Shown one piece after another: positions 10,648-23,020 of a stretch of DNA of 64,000 nucleotides. Both the position numbers and the translations under genes were made by a program. The stretch is from Mytilisepta virgata (lineage: Eukaryota > Mollusca > Bivalvia > Mytilida > Mytilidae): the NCBI GenBank assembly GCA_028015205.1, contig CM051519.1, positions 91,719,539 to 91,783,538 on the forward strand, in the 5' to 3' direction. Position 1 is the first letter of the stretch; every line of letters starts with the position of its first letter. The notes beneath the pieces were generated by a model. It was given only the letters and a program-made list of their open reading frames with translations, was not told the DNA's origin and ran no database searches.

Positions 10648-12247
10648 ACCCACTAAAAACTTCCGTGTAAGGTAGGCCTATGTCCTATGTACTCAATAAT
10701 GTGGCTAAATGATGCAAATTTCTTTTTGAGCATTTATCTCATAACAAAAGTTCTAAGCCAGGAACAAATTTGTTGGATATATCACGAATATGAATTTGAA
10801 TCTTATGCAATAATTCAAGTGAAATAATTTATAGTATCTCGTAGAGTATTTACTGGTTAAATTTTGCACCAGGGCAGTAAGATTGGAAAATTGAGCACAA
10901 TGTCAATGAACTTATTTAAAAATATCCGAACTTTCCGAGAAAGTCAACCACCCACACAAAACATGGTCAGCAAAACGATTGACAGCCAGAAATATGTAAA
11001 TTCGTCCCATTATCAAATCGCCACTATGTTGAACATATCTTATCACATATAAGGCATAAAATGTGCACCAGATTACATGCGTCTTGTTTTGTAACCCCAA
11101 TATACTCACATAAGGTTAAATACTTCAACAATGTATGAATTTATAATTGAAAAAATGATTGACCGGAAAAAATATTTGTCACTGTAGACTTGTCATACTG
11201 ATTACTTTTTGCTAAAAAAAAAGACTGAAAAAAGTGCACCTTTTCACTATCACTACTTATTTCCTCACAACCTAGCCTGTGAGAAGTGCTTAATTATTTT
11301 CACAGAAAAAAATGTAAACATTGTATTGTAATCTTTCAATGTTCATGTTCATTTATGAGCTTTCTCAAAAATAAAGTATTTCGTATTTCGTATTTCATTG
11401 AAAGTTTAAATATGAACTTGGAGCAAATTTATACTCTTAAGACTGCAATGAAACAGATATATTATGTATATTGAAATAGAAAAGACGATTTATTACGCTT
11501 AATTAAAACCAGCCGTATAGAGAGGCGTATAGATTTGCTGGCATATAGAATTCTCATCATCGTGAGAGGTATAGCGTCACAGTATCCAAATTTCGAGCGT
11601 TTTTCACTGCTTAGTGTGTTAAATTCAGAAACTAACGTGTCTACCAAAAATTGAAATACTTTATTTTTATGCCCAACCTGCATGTAAGGCAGGCCGGTCA
11701 TATAGTTCTTCGGTCTGTGCGTCAGTCCTTCCATCCGTGCGTCCGCCCGTATGTACGAGGTTAAGGTTCAGGTTTAAGGTAGTTTTTCATGAAGGAGTTA
11801 TGGTATCATCATGAAACTTTGTACATGGATAGCTTGTGATATGAACATCCACATTTTGGTGAGAAACGGATGCTGTGACCTTGGGGTCATGGGTCATCGA
11901 CTTTGAATTTCTTTGTAGAATTTCAATATAAGAATCATGGTTGAAGGTAGTTTTTCATGAAGTACTAGCTGAGAGATAGTATTTCATCTAGCCTATTGTT
12001 AGGGACTTCAAAGTCAACAAAATACAAATGTAATTCTATATATTTACTAAATACTTACATCATTGGCGGGGCAGGTAGTGTCCATTGGACACACATATAT
12101 ACTTGTTTACTGCTGTTATCTCAGTGTTTAGACTTCCATGTCTTGGCTTTGAAAACTGGTCTCGTATGGTCTTTATGCAGGATAAGTGAATGTAACAAAG
12201 TTTGCATGAAGAGGACCATATCTCGACTAGTATCCGTATTATTGTAG
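10648..12247. other. Non-coding stretch with a decayed repeat near 11690-11990
   Basis: Around 11690 the sequence GCAGGCCGG...GTGCGTCCGCCCGTATG leads into a block where GGTAGTTTTTCATGA occurs at about 11778 and 11947, a diverged two-copy repeat. This resembles the CCGTCC-headed repeats elsewhere in the window. No gene is supported. Confidence 0.35.
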
Positions 12248-12790
12248 GTGAGTAAGTAAGTAGAGTAGTATCTTTATTTAAAGATTGAATAATTACAGAA
12301 TAGGAACAACTTTTCTTCATTAAATTTGTATTTGTACGAGGTACTAATAAGTTTCTGTTTTTGGTTGATAGTAAACAATAAGATGAAGGATAATAATAAG
12401 TATTGAAGACATCACATAATATTCTGGAGCAAGATTATTGACACTTTTAAAAATTAAAACACCTTGGTGATAATCAATTCTTTTAAAATAGATAGCCAAC
12501 TAAGTTTTCTAAATAGTATATCGGTAGGTACATCTCTTTTGGCATTAAATATAAATCTTTGAAGCCCTTTTTTGTAACTTATACAACTTTTCTAAATTTG
12601 CTAACCAACGTGGCCCTATATTGTACAACGGCAATCAAACAGTGGTAAGATATTTAACCATTATAGTACAAATTTAAACCTTCTGAGGGAATATAAGATT
12701 TTAATCTGCAGATCAGTCCAAGCCGAGAAGAAATTTTTGAAACTAGTTTGTTACTATGTTCAGCCCAAGATAAACAGCTGTCAATCGTAA
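12248..12790 (-). pseudogene. LINE ORF2 3' part, broken
   Basis: Read from 12790 down to about 12350, the minus strand encodes GVTIDSCLSWAEHSNKLVSK and then ISSRLGLICRLKSYIPSEGL in one frame. With stops and frame changes it continues into segments resembling ILNAKRDVPT-ILF-KL-WL and FKSVNNLAPEYY. These are the post-RT signatures of CR1/jockey-like LINEs. The 3' end at 12248-12275 is a GTAAGTAAGTAG simple tail followed (on plus) by TATCTTTATTT, as expected for a LINE 3' terminus. Its 5' continuation is at 17227-17503, across the 33-bp array. Confidence 0.65.
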
Positions 12791-12797
12791 CACCTTA
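12791..12797. repeat. Left copy of CACCTTA direct repeat flanking the array
   Basis: CACCTTA here and at 17220-17226 flank the array. Removing the array and one copy makes the LINE sequence contiguous (GTAACACCTTATAACTTTTC), so this looks like a target-site duplication of 7 bp. Confidence 0.6.
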
Positions 12798-15700
12798 CTG
12801 AGACTACTATAACTATACTGTTACAGTAGTCTCAGCACCTTATAACTATACTGTTATAGTAGTCTCAGCACCTTATAACTATACTGTTATAGTAGTCTCA
12901 GCACCTTATAACGATACTGTTATAGTAGTCTCAGCACCTTATAACGATACTGTTATAGTAGTCTCAGCACCTTATAACGATACTGTTATAGTAGTCTCAG
13001 CACCTTATAACTATACTGTTATAGTAGTCTCAGCACCTTATAACTATACTGTTATAGTAGTCTCAGCACCTTATAACTATACTGTTATAGTAGTCTCAGC
13101 ACCTTATAACTATACTGTTATAGTAGTCTCAGCACCTTATAACTATACTGTTATAGTAGTCTCAGCACCTTATAACTATACTGTTATAGTAGTCTCAGCA
13201 CCTTATAACTATACTGTTATAGTAGTCTCAGCACCTTATAACTATACTGTTATAGTAGTCTCAGCACCTTATAACTATACTGTTATATTAGTCTCAGCAT
13301 CTTATAACTATACTGTTACAGTAGTCTCAGCACCTTATAACTATACTGTTACAGTAGTCTCAGCACCTTATAACTATACTGTTATAGTAGTCTCAGCACC
13401 TTATAACTATACTGTTATAGTAGTCTCAGCACCTTATAACGATACTGTTATAGTAGTCTCAGCACCTTATAACGATACTGTTATAGTAGTCTCAGCACCT
13501 TATAACGATACTGTTATAGTAGTCTCAGCACCTTATAACTATACTGTTATAGTAGTCTCAGCACCTTATAACTATACTGTTATAGTAGTCTCAGCACCTT
13601 ATAACTATACTGTTATAGTAGTCTCAGCACCTTATAACTATACTGTTATAGTAGTCTCAGCACCTTATAACTATACTGTTATAGTAGTCTCAGCACCTTA
13701 TAACTATACTGTTATAGTAGTCTCAGCACCTTATAACTATACTGTTATAGTAGTCTCAGCACCTTATAACTATACTGTTATAGTAGTCTCAGCACCTTAT
13801 AACTATACTGTTATAGTAGTCTCAGCACCTTATAACTATACTGTTGTAGTAGTCTCAGCACCTTATAACTATACTGTTGTAGTAGTCTCAGCACCTTATA
13901 ACTATACTGTTATGGTAGTCTCAGCACCTTATAACTATACTGTTATGGTAGTCTCAGCACCTTATAACTATACTGTTATGGTAGTCTCAGCACCTTATAA
14001 CTATACTGTTATGGTAGTCTCAGCACCTTATAACTATACTGTTATAGTAGTCTCAGCACCTTATAACTATACTGTTATAGTAGTCTCAGCACCTTATAAC
14101 TATACTGTTATAGTAGTCTCAGCACCTTATAACTATACTGTTATAGTAGTCTCAGCACCTTATAACTATACTGTTATAGTAGTCTCAGCACCTTATAACT
14201 ATACTGTTATAGTAGTCTCAGCACCTTATAACTATACTGTTATGGTAGTCTCAGCACCTTATAACTATACTGTTATGGTAGTCTCAGCACCTTATAACTA
14301 TACTGTTATGGTAGTCTCAGCACCTTATAACTATACTGTTATGGTAGTCTCAGCACCTTATAACTATACTGTTATGGTAGTCTCAGCACCTTATAACTAT
14401 ACTGTTATAGTAGTCTCAGCACCTTATAACTATACTGTTATAGTAGTCTCAGCACCTTATAACTATACTGTTACGGTAGTCTCAGCATCTTATAACTATA
14501 CTGTTACAGTAGTCTCAGCACCTTATAACTATACTGTTACAGTAGTCTCAGCACCTTATAACTATACTGTTACAGTAGTCTCAGCACCTTATAACTATAC
14601 TGTTACAGTAGTCTCAGCACCTTATAACTATACTGTTACAGTAGTCTCAGCACCTTATAACTATACTGTTATAGTAGTCTCAGCACCTTATAACTATACT
14701 GTTACAGTAGTCTCAGCACCTTATAACTATACTGTTATAGTAGTCTCAGCACCTTATAACTATACTGTTATAGTAGTCTCAGCACCTTATAACTATACTG
14801 TTATAGTAGTCTCAGCACCTTATAACTATACTGTTATAGTAGTCTCAGCACCTTATAACTATACTGTTATAGTAGTCTCAGCACCTTATAACTATACTGT
14901 TATAGTAGTCTCAGCACCTTATAACTATACTGTTATAGTAGTCTCAGCACCTTATAACTATACTGTTATAGTAGTCTCAGCACCTTATAACTATACTGTT
15001 ATAGTAGTCTCAGCACCTTATAACTATACTGTTATAGTAGTCTCAGCACCTTATAACTATACTGTTATAGTAGTCTCAGCACCTTATAACTATACTGTTA
15101 TAGTAGTCTCAGCACCTTATAACGATACTGTTATAGTAGTCTCAGCACCTTATAACGATACTGTTATAGTAGTCTCAGCACCTTATAACGATACTGTTAT
15201 AGTAGTCTCAGCACCTTATAACGATACTGTTATAGTAGTCTCAGCACCTTATAACGATACTGTTATAGTAGTCTCAGCACCTTATAACGATACTGTTATA
15301 GTAGTCTCAGCACCTTATAACGATACTGTTATAGTAGTCTCAGCACCTTATAACGATACTGTTATAGTAGTCTCAGCACCTTATAACGATACTGTTATAG
15401 TAGTCTCAGCACCTTATAACGATACTGTTATAGTAGTCTCAGCACCTTATAACTATACTGTTATATTAGTCTCAGCACCTTATAACTATACTGTTATATT
15501 AGTCTCAGCATCTTATAACTATACTGTTATAGTAGTCTCAGCATCTTATAACTATACTGTTATAGTAGTCTCAGCACCTTATAACTATACTGTTATAGTA
15601 GTCTCAGCACCTTATAACTATACTGTTATAGTAGTCTCAGCACCTTATAACTATACTGTTATAGTAGTCTCAGCACCTTATAACTATACTGTTATAGTAG

Positions 15701-17219
15701 TCTCAGCACCTTATAACTATACTGTTATAGTAGTCTCAGCATCTTATAACTATACTGTTATAGTAGTCTCAGCACCTTATAACTATACTGTTATAGTAGT
15801 CTCAGCACCTTATAACTATACCGTTATAGTAGTCTCAGCACCTTATAACTATACCGTTATAGTAGTCTCAGCACCTTATAACTATACCGTTATAGTAGTC
15901 TCAGCACCTTATAACTGTTATAGTAGTCTCAGCACCTTATAACTATACTGTTATAGTAGTCTCAGCACCTTATAACTATACTGTTATAGTAGTCTCAGCA
16001 CCTTATAACTATACTGTTATAGTAGTCTCAGCATCTTATAACTATACTGTTATATTAGTCTCAGCATCTTATAACTATACTGTTATAGTAGTCTCAGCAC
16101 CTTATAACTATACTGTTATAGTAGTCTCAGCACCTTATAACTATACTGTTATAGTAGTCTCAGCACCTTATAACTATACTGTTATAGTAGTCTCAGCACC
16201 TTATAACTATACTGTTATAGTAGTCTCAGCACCTTATAACTATACTGTTATAGTAGTCTCAGCACCTTATAACTATACTGTTATAGTAGTCTCAGCACCT
16301 TATAACTATACTGTTATAGTAGTCTCAGCATCTTATAACTATACTGTTATAGTAGTCTCAGCACCTTATAACTATACTGTTATAGTAGTCTCAGCACCTT
16401 ATAACTATACTGTTATAGTAGTCTCAGCACCTTATAACTATACCGTTATAGTAGTCTCAGCACCTTATAACTATACCGTTATAGTAGTCTCAGCACCTTA
16501 TAACTATACCGTTATAGTAGTCTCAGCACCTTATAACTATACCGTTATAGTAGTCTCAGCACCTTATAACTATACCGTTATAGTAGTCTCAGCACCTTAT
16601 AACTATACCGTTATAGTAGTCTCAGCACCTTATAACTATACTGTTATAGTAGTCTCAGCACCTTATAACTATACTGTTATAGTAGTCTCAGCACCTTATA
16701 ACTATACTGTTATAGTAGACTCAGCACCTTATATCTATACTGTTATAGTAGTCTCAGCACCTTATATCTATACTGTTATAGTAGTCTCAGCACCTTATAT
16801 CTATACTGTTATAGTAGTCTCAGCACCTTATAACTATACTGTTATAGTTGTCTCAGCACCTTATAACTATACTGTTATAGTAGTCTCAGCACCTTATAAC
16901 TATACTGTTATAGTAGTCTCAGCACCTTATAACTATACTGTTACAGTAGTTTCAGCACCTTATAACTATACTGTTACAGTAGTCTCAGCACCTTATAACT
17001 ATACTGTTACAGTAGTCTCAGCACCTTATAACTATACTGTTACAGTAGTCTCAGCACCTTATAACTATACTGTTACAGTAGTCTCAGCACCTTATAACTA
17101 TACTGTTATAGTAGTCTCAGCACCTTATAACTATACTGTTATAGTAGTCTCAGCACCTTATAACTATACTGTTATAGTAGACTCAGCACCTTATAACTAT
17201 ACTGTTATAGTAGTCTCAG
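12798..17219. repeat. 33-bp tandem array (~134 units) with hairpin unit
   Basis: The unit consists of TATACTGTTATAG, TAGTCTCAG and CACCTTATAAC. Counting from the first CTCAGC (12831) to the last (17215) gives 4384 nt: 132 periods of exactly 33 nt and one of 28 nt (15900-15928, lacking TATAC). Each standard unit contains the perfect inverted repeat ACTATA-CTGT-TATAGT. At the left edge CTGAGACTACT (12798-12808) faces AGTAGTCTCAG (12825-12835), an 11-bp-arm hairpin. Unit variants (ATAGTAG, ACAGTAG, ATGGTAG, ACGATAC, CATCTTA, ACCGTT) occur in runs, e.g. ten consecutive ACGAT units at about 15120-15430. The length, divisible by 3, leaves one frame open for about 3 kb; this is not evidence of a protein. 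Confidence 0.95.
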
Positions 17220-17226
17220 CACCTTA

Positions 17227-17503
17227 TAACTTTTCATATCTAACACTATCTAGTAATGTATATATTATTAAAGAAAACGCTTATAGTATTGTTCCTAATC
17301 CTTTAACTGGATTATGTATGCAAGCCTTGGTTTGGATTTTTATTACATTTTTAATCATATTCTTGCACATTTTATAAAAATCCAATTTTGCTATTGATGT
17401 CATATATTTGAAGACGAGCAGTGAATGGTAGTGGTATCATCTGCATGCACATAAATCAGGACTAGTGTATTGAAAATATAATTCCAGGTCATGAATATAT
17501 AAT
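17227..17503 (-). pseudogene. LINE reverse transcriptase motif C region
   Basis: On the minus strand, LFLLYIHDLELYFQYTSPDL is followed after a small duplication by HADDTTTIHCSSSNI. This is the RT motif C neighbourhood (YADDTT) of non-LTR elements. The segment continues toward LDSVRYEK at the array edge, and the next LINE residues, GVTIDSC, are found on the far side at 12790. Stops and frameshifts are present. The 5' truncation point is about 17503. Confidence 0.6.
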
Positions 17504-19796
17504 AGAAAAAGCACATCCGCGGGTTATCGTAATTTTATGAAACTAAAAAAAAACCCCAAAATTATGAAACTTTTCGAAAAAATGCTGATATTAACCGTCT
17601 TACATTCGATTTCCGATAATCCATTTTTGGGACATAAACAAACATTATACAAAATCATTGGTATCGCAGGGCGTCATCATTGTAGCACAACTTAATTACA
17701 GCAGGAAAAGTTGGTAACAAACATCCGCGGGTAAGAAAAATGTTTAAGTCTTTATTCCTAGTGGGTAATAATGAGCAAACTTTTATCCTGTGAAATTGGC
17801 TATAATATGCAGAAGCCATGACAATTTTTAAGATTAATATTTCTTTTCTATTCAAAGGTCACGTATAGTATAATCAGCTATTTAAATCCTTGAATGAATG
17901 CAGTGGTCGCATTTTGGGTACCCGGTGCAATTTGGGTTCTCGGACGTTAGACGAGTTTTAGAAAGACTATGTAAATTAATTTATTGTAATAATTAATTGT
18001 TTATATGTGGACTACAGCTTTTGCTTCTAAAAATCTAAGACTACTAATGTTAGTATAACAATAGAATTACGAGTCCCAAGTTAATAGCTACGATTTTATA
18101 GTCACTGTTGAGTCTTAGAATCTGTTAGGTGTGGAGTCTATAGAAGAGCGTTTGAATAATGCGGTTAAGAGGACTGAATAGAGGATGAAATATATTTCTT
18201 GCTTATGTGCCCTCATTAGAACGTGATAAGGTTTTCAATAAACAACAAAATGGAAAACAGGAAAAGTTAACAATGACATACCAATCAATGAAAGCAACCC
18301 ACCTGACAGAAAGCGGAACAAAAAATAACATAAAAGAGTACAAAACACAAACATGAACACAAGGTTACTGAATCTGTCTGTAATAATTTTATCAGGTTAT
18401 CTCCGAATAATAAATACTTATGCGCATGGTTTCTTAATTCGGAAAATAAAATTTTATTGACATTTGCTAATTTCTACTGGAAAGTCACTGCATTCTTATT
18501 GTTAACCATATACGGTACTGATTTTCATGTTTGTTTTAATCTTGAATTGTTTAAATTTATTGTATCCCATTTGCATTGTTATACAAAATGTATTGTCACA
18601 TTTGTATTTAACTTTGTGCATTGGGTTTCTTTGCATTTTATTATATTTATATTTTTTTCATTGCCAAAAATGAATGGTTTTCTAGCATGCTCTAATTTTT
18701 CACATGCTATTAAAAAATGGATCATAAATTACAAACCCATTTTTCTGTAGCTATATTCTTTCTTTCTTTGTTATCCCTCCATTAGCTGGAGCACCAATCA
18801 ATAATAGAATTATTAATGATATGTCACATAGCAACTGTACGGTAAAGCGACTGTGTGCATGTGCAGGGTTAGAACATAAAATTCATTATTAAATCGGATG
18901 TGCAAGGTCCAGTATATATTCGGTTCCGTTCCAAAGAATATAAGTTATAATGCCGAATACTGGGATGGAATATCACATTACAATCCAACCCACCACCATA
19001 TTTACGCTGGATCACAAGGTCATTCCACTAAAAGATGGTTAGGACAGCAAACACACGTGTACTAGCGTCTATGTTAATATATTAACACACTACACTGCAT
19101 AGCGTCCATTCATAAAAGATATAAAGCATAGCATACTAGTAAATATATACATGTATATATAGTGTAAAAGTTAAGATTACGTTAATACAAAACCCCTAAA
19201 GCGCATACACCTGGAAAAATTAGTAGTATTAAAATAGCTGTCATCAGTATAGCTCTTAATAAGAGACCTACATAAGTATCTTACTGATAATGAAAATATT
19301 AGAGGATGCTTCATTGGAATTAAAATTATCATGGTTTCAAATAAAAATAAGATATGGAACAGTTTAAAATCTAAAAAAACGTATTTAATTGTGCTTATAT
19401 GAGTTAAATTTCTCTTCACTTAAAATTATTCTATGTGATCAAACGAACATGTAATACTATAAATAAAACAGGTTTACTTATTAAAATCTAAAATCCATTA
19501 ATCTATGTGGAATATACAAAAAGAGACACTTAGATCACCATTACTAAGCTGATACATGTATGGGTATAAAACTACTTTAGAGAAATGCTCAAGCTTAGCA
19601 CTCTGAGAATAGACAGCTATAGGTGGTAACCCTGATGGCAGGTATAAAAATAGAACCAATAGAACGAGGGACGAGCTTAAGATAGGGGCTTAAAATACTA
19701 AAATATAAAATATAACAACCCTTCACTTACAGGGTTAAGGCTATATTAATAAACTCTCCCCCCTCACTGACTGACATACTGTACTGTCGGTAGATA
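17504..19796. other. Long non-coding stretch; left part may be LINE 3'UTR
   Basis: No gene is recognised. Reading frames at 18457-18750 and 19177-19419 are hydrophobic, AT-driven and lack motifs. About 19440-19796 may be the 3'UTR of the minus-strand LINE that starts at 22380. Confidence 0.35.
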
Positions 19797-22380
19797 CTAA
19801 AAAGTCAACTTCAATTGTCTACATCTCTCTCTATGTAGAGCATACACAAGACATCGAGATACAGCTTCGATCTTCATACTAATGTTAGATTGCAGAATAA
19901 TAGGTAACGATGGATGCGATATATCCAGTAAAATCTGAGTCAGATACTTCTTTTGCTGGTAATGGAATATCCCATTTTCTAACGCAATGTCTATACTCCT
20001 GATAATAGAGCGAAGTGAGTCAATATAAGGACTTCTAACATGATCTGTTGCTTTACAATCCAACAGAAAATGTTCAATATCTTCGTCGCTTTTTTCACAC
20101 AACTGACAAAGTGGACTTATCTGATGTTGATTAAATTTATTACGGTTTGACTGCAGTATATATACACCGGACAAAAGTCTTGACTTAACATTTGCTTTCT
20201 GAATGGAGATTGGATCATACCCAGAGCTACTCCATATCGGATGCACATTTCCAACATTCATTGATTTACAACTAAGAAACTTCATTGTTGATTTCCCAAC
20301 TGCCATTTCTTCTAATCTCTTACTCCAATAAAGATTTATCTTCATCTTAACATTGTTTTTCCATACAACTTTGCTTGGCATGTTTTCTATAAGGTCAAAT
20401 ACAGAGTCCAGATCATATAATTCTAGTAGTTTAGCCGCATAGATGAACCAGCTGCTGGATTTTAGTCCCTTTATTATCAGTTGTCTAATTGCTAGGGATT
20501 TTTCAATATTGTCTTGACGCAGAATATTTCCAAGATTTACTAGGATTAAATAGTGTATAAATGATTCAATTGGAAATTGTCCTGAGAGAATATACACTGC
20601 AGCATCCGTCGTACGTTCTGGTAAATTCAGAAGAGTTTTCAACTGTGATTTTTGAAACATATTGAGTTCGTACATATCTTTGTTGGTAAGTACTACAGAG
20701 TCAAGACCGAAGAGCAGTCTAGGACGGACATACGTATTCCATAGCTTCAAAATGACTTCTGGGTTGGTCCCATTATAACCATGTAGGCCAGCACCCATAA
20801 GCGCATACGAAGTTCGTCTGGCAACTTGAATCCTATTACGAACTAGTTCCTTTGAATCATGATTTCTGTTTATTCCAATATGAGTGTACTCTGAAACTTC
20901 CTCTAGTTTTTCATTATTTAAATAAAATTCATCAACGCTGACTTTGTTCCTTTTGCTACTAAATGTCATTACTTTCGTTTTCGTTTCACTGATAAAGTAT
21001 CTTTCACAATTTGCAAAATGACCTTGCAAATTCAGCATTATTTGCAAATTTTGAACATTGTCTGATAGTAATATAATGTCATCAGCACATGCTGGAGATC
21101 CAATATGAATAGAGCCAATTTGAAGACCAAGATGTTTCTTTTCGTACCAGTCCATCAGAGGATTAATGAACATCTTGTACAGAGATGGAGACAGTATTCC
21201 GCCTTGCCTTACGCCTTGCTCTTCTAGAAAAGCACGTGAAAAATCACCCTCCCATTTTACTTTTGACTGAAGTTTTTGGTACCAGTTATAGACAATCATC
21301 CAGTCCTTTCCAGTTATGCCAGCTTCGTATATTTTATGCAACAACGAGTCATGCCAGACGACGTCAAAGGCCTTTGAGGCGTCAATAAATGCAGTATATA
21401 GCTTCTTGCCACTATCCCTAGCTTCAGATATTGCTTCAGTTAATAGGAGCGCTGCGTTTGTAGGTGAAACATTTTTGGTAAATCCCCGTTGCAGGTCATT
21501 TTGTGTTTTCTCAATCATCGGACTTATACGTGATAGAAATAGAGCTTCGAAAACTTTGCCGATTATACTACATACCGTTATTCGTCTGTACGAATTGGGT
21601 TCCTCTAGAGGCTTGTTATGTTTCTTATATATCGGAGTGATTATTCCTGATCGAAAGGCATTAGGTATATCACATTCAGACCATATTCGTTCAAATATCT
21701 TCTTCAAGATGTCAATAACTACTTCACCACCATAGAATAAGTGTTCGCTAGTTAGGTACTGCTCATCTGGAGCTTTCCCAAACTTTAATTGATTGACAGT
21801 TTTCAAAATCTCTTCATCTGTTGTAAAGATGTTGCCCTCCTCTGAACTTACGGTAGACTTCAGGATTGACTTGATGTCTGCTTCTATACGATTTTTATAT
21901 TCATCAGGAAATGCTGAGTCCTGTGATGCTTTACTCAGGTTCTCAAAATAATCTGCCCATCCATTTCGAATGTCAGTTGATGATTCCAGACAGACATCGT
22001 CAACAATCAACTTTGATAACTTTCTGCATTTCCCATTTCGCTGTATATTAATAAGTCTATGGAATAATTTTTGGTCGAATGTATGAGCATTCATTATCTC
22101 AGAGTACAGTTTATACTTTCTGCTGGCTTCCAATTGCCTATTCGCCCGACGCAGCTTTTTCTTCGCACGTTTACTTTTGACCCATAGTTCATTGGTCTCA
22201 CTTTTTTCACCACCATCTTCCTTGAAGAGCCAGTAAGCATGTTTACTGTCTTTACATAATTGTAAAATTTCTGGAGTCCAATGTTGTTTTGCTTTTTTCT
22301 TCTGACGCTTTGTTTGCTATATTAAAAAATCTCTCCCTTTCAATTTCCAAATGGTCATGGTGGATACCTACACTAAATCT
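19797..22380 (-). mobile_element. Non-LTR retrotransposon, RT domain, 5'-truncated
   Basis: A 778-codon minus-strand frame (22133-19797) encodes a full reverse transcriptase. FRSGIITPIYKK is followed by motif A-like AFIDASKAFDVVWHD, motif B GVRQGGILSPSLY and motif C ACADDIILLS (AxDD present). After the RT comes a thumb region and a C-terminal Cys/His cluster CQLCEKSDEDIEHFLLDC. Upstream, the same frame continues without ATG to a stop near 22318 (WTPEILQLCKDSKHAYWLFK); after a one-base shift VGIHHDHLEIERERFFN reaches about 22380. There the element ends in simple repeat, so the endonuclease is missing. It is 5'-truncated and inactive as it stands, though the RT core is uninterrupted. The clade is not certain. 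Confidence 0.85.
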
Positions 22381-22615
22381 ACTGAAAAGAAAAGAAAAGA
22401 AGAAAAGAAAAGAAAAGAAAAGAAAAGAATAGAATAGAATTTGTCAATTAAAGACGCCCTAATATAAGGCAGAGGAAATACAATTACAATATTTTCAAAT
22501 GATTACAATGATTACAAGAATTATACGAGTTATATGTATTCTTGGGTTATATAAATACTATACCACGACAACAACAACAACAAACTTTATTGTCAATCAA
22601 GACGCCCCGTGTAAG
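22381..22615. repeat. Simple repeats with two LINE-tail-like sequences
   Basis: An (AAAAG)n/(AATAG)n tract at 22381-22440 is followed by TTGTCAATTAAAGACGCCC. About 170 bp on, (ACA)n at 22563-22581 is followed by TTTATTGTCAATCAAGACGC. Microsatellite plus the same TTGTCAAT-AAGACGCCC word suggests two minus-strand 3' ends of one retroelement family. Confidence 0.5.
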
Positions 22616-22898
22616 ACTGCAGAATTGCAAATTCGCTATAAATGTTCAAATAAGTAAGCAGGTATGGGTCCTTCCAAGTGGCAGAGCATCATGAATGGTA
22701 TGTAAAACTTATTGGCAGGGACGAGTCTACTTTGGGCCAAATCGACATAGGACTGAGTTTTCTTCGTCGTTTGGACGCTTAAAAAATATTCCGGAAGCAG
22801 TGCCTGAATTTTTGCTGAAAGTTTACAGGGTTTCAAATCGAAAATTTTCCTAAATAACTGTTGCAAACAAAGGGAGCATACTTTGCCTAATGAACTAA

Positions 22899-23020
22899 AT
22901 GTCTGCCCCTCAGATTCAGGACGGATTTTATAAAATCGAATTAAATAAGACTGTTTGGGAGGTTCCACAAAGGTATCAACTTTTGTCCCCAGTTGGGGCC
23001 GGGGCTTACGGGCAGGTCTG
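22899..23020 (+). CDS. MAPK14-like: p38 exon 1A (start codon, Gly-rich loop)
   Basis: The 122-nt coding part runs from ATG (22899) to TG, with donor GTAAGT at 23021. It encodes [16 protein letters not shown], then [15 protein letters not shown] and VGAGAYGQV. The split codon TG+C gives Cys, as in the vertebrate G-VC. It keeps the family Glu in WEVP and Tyr in the loop, so it looks like the canonical copy. Confidence 0.9.

Noticed and set aside
13912..15942. 676-codon open frame of 11-residue repeats (VVSAPYNYTVI)
   Set aside because: It is the 33-bp satellite read in its one stop-free frame. The unit length is a multiple of three, the ATG is a local unit variant, the frame ends only because of a 5-nt deletion, and the flanks are LINE sequence.
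12798..17219. CRISPR-like array
   Set aside because: Units are contiguous with no unique spacers, in an intron-bearing animal genome. It is a tandem satellite.
21185..21735. Plus-strand reading frames over the LINE RT
   Set aside because: They are antisense shadows of the minus-strand reverse transcriptase, which carries all the motifs.
22636..22968. Minus-strand 110-codon frame over p38 exon 1A
   Set aside because: The plus strand has the conserved kinase N-terminus with donor site; this frame shows no motif.
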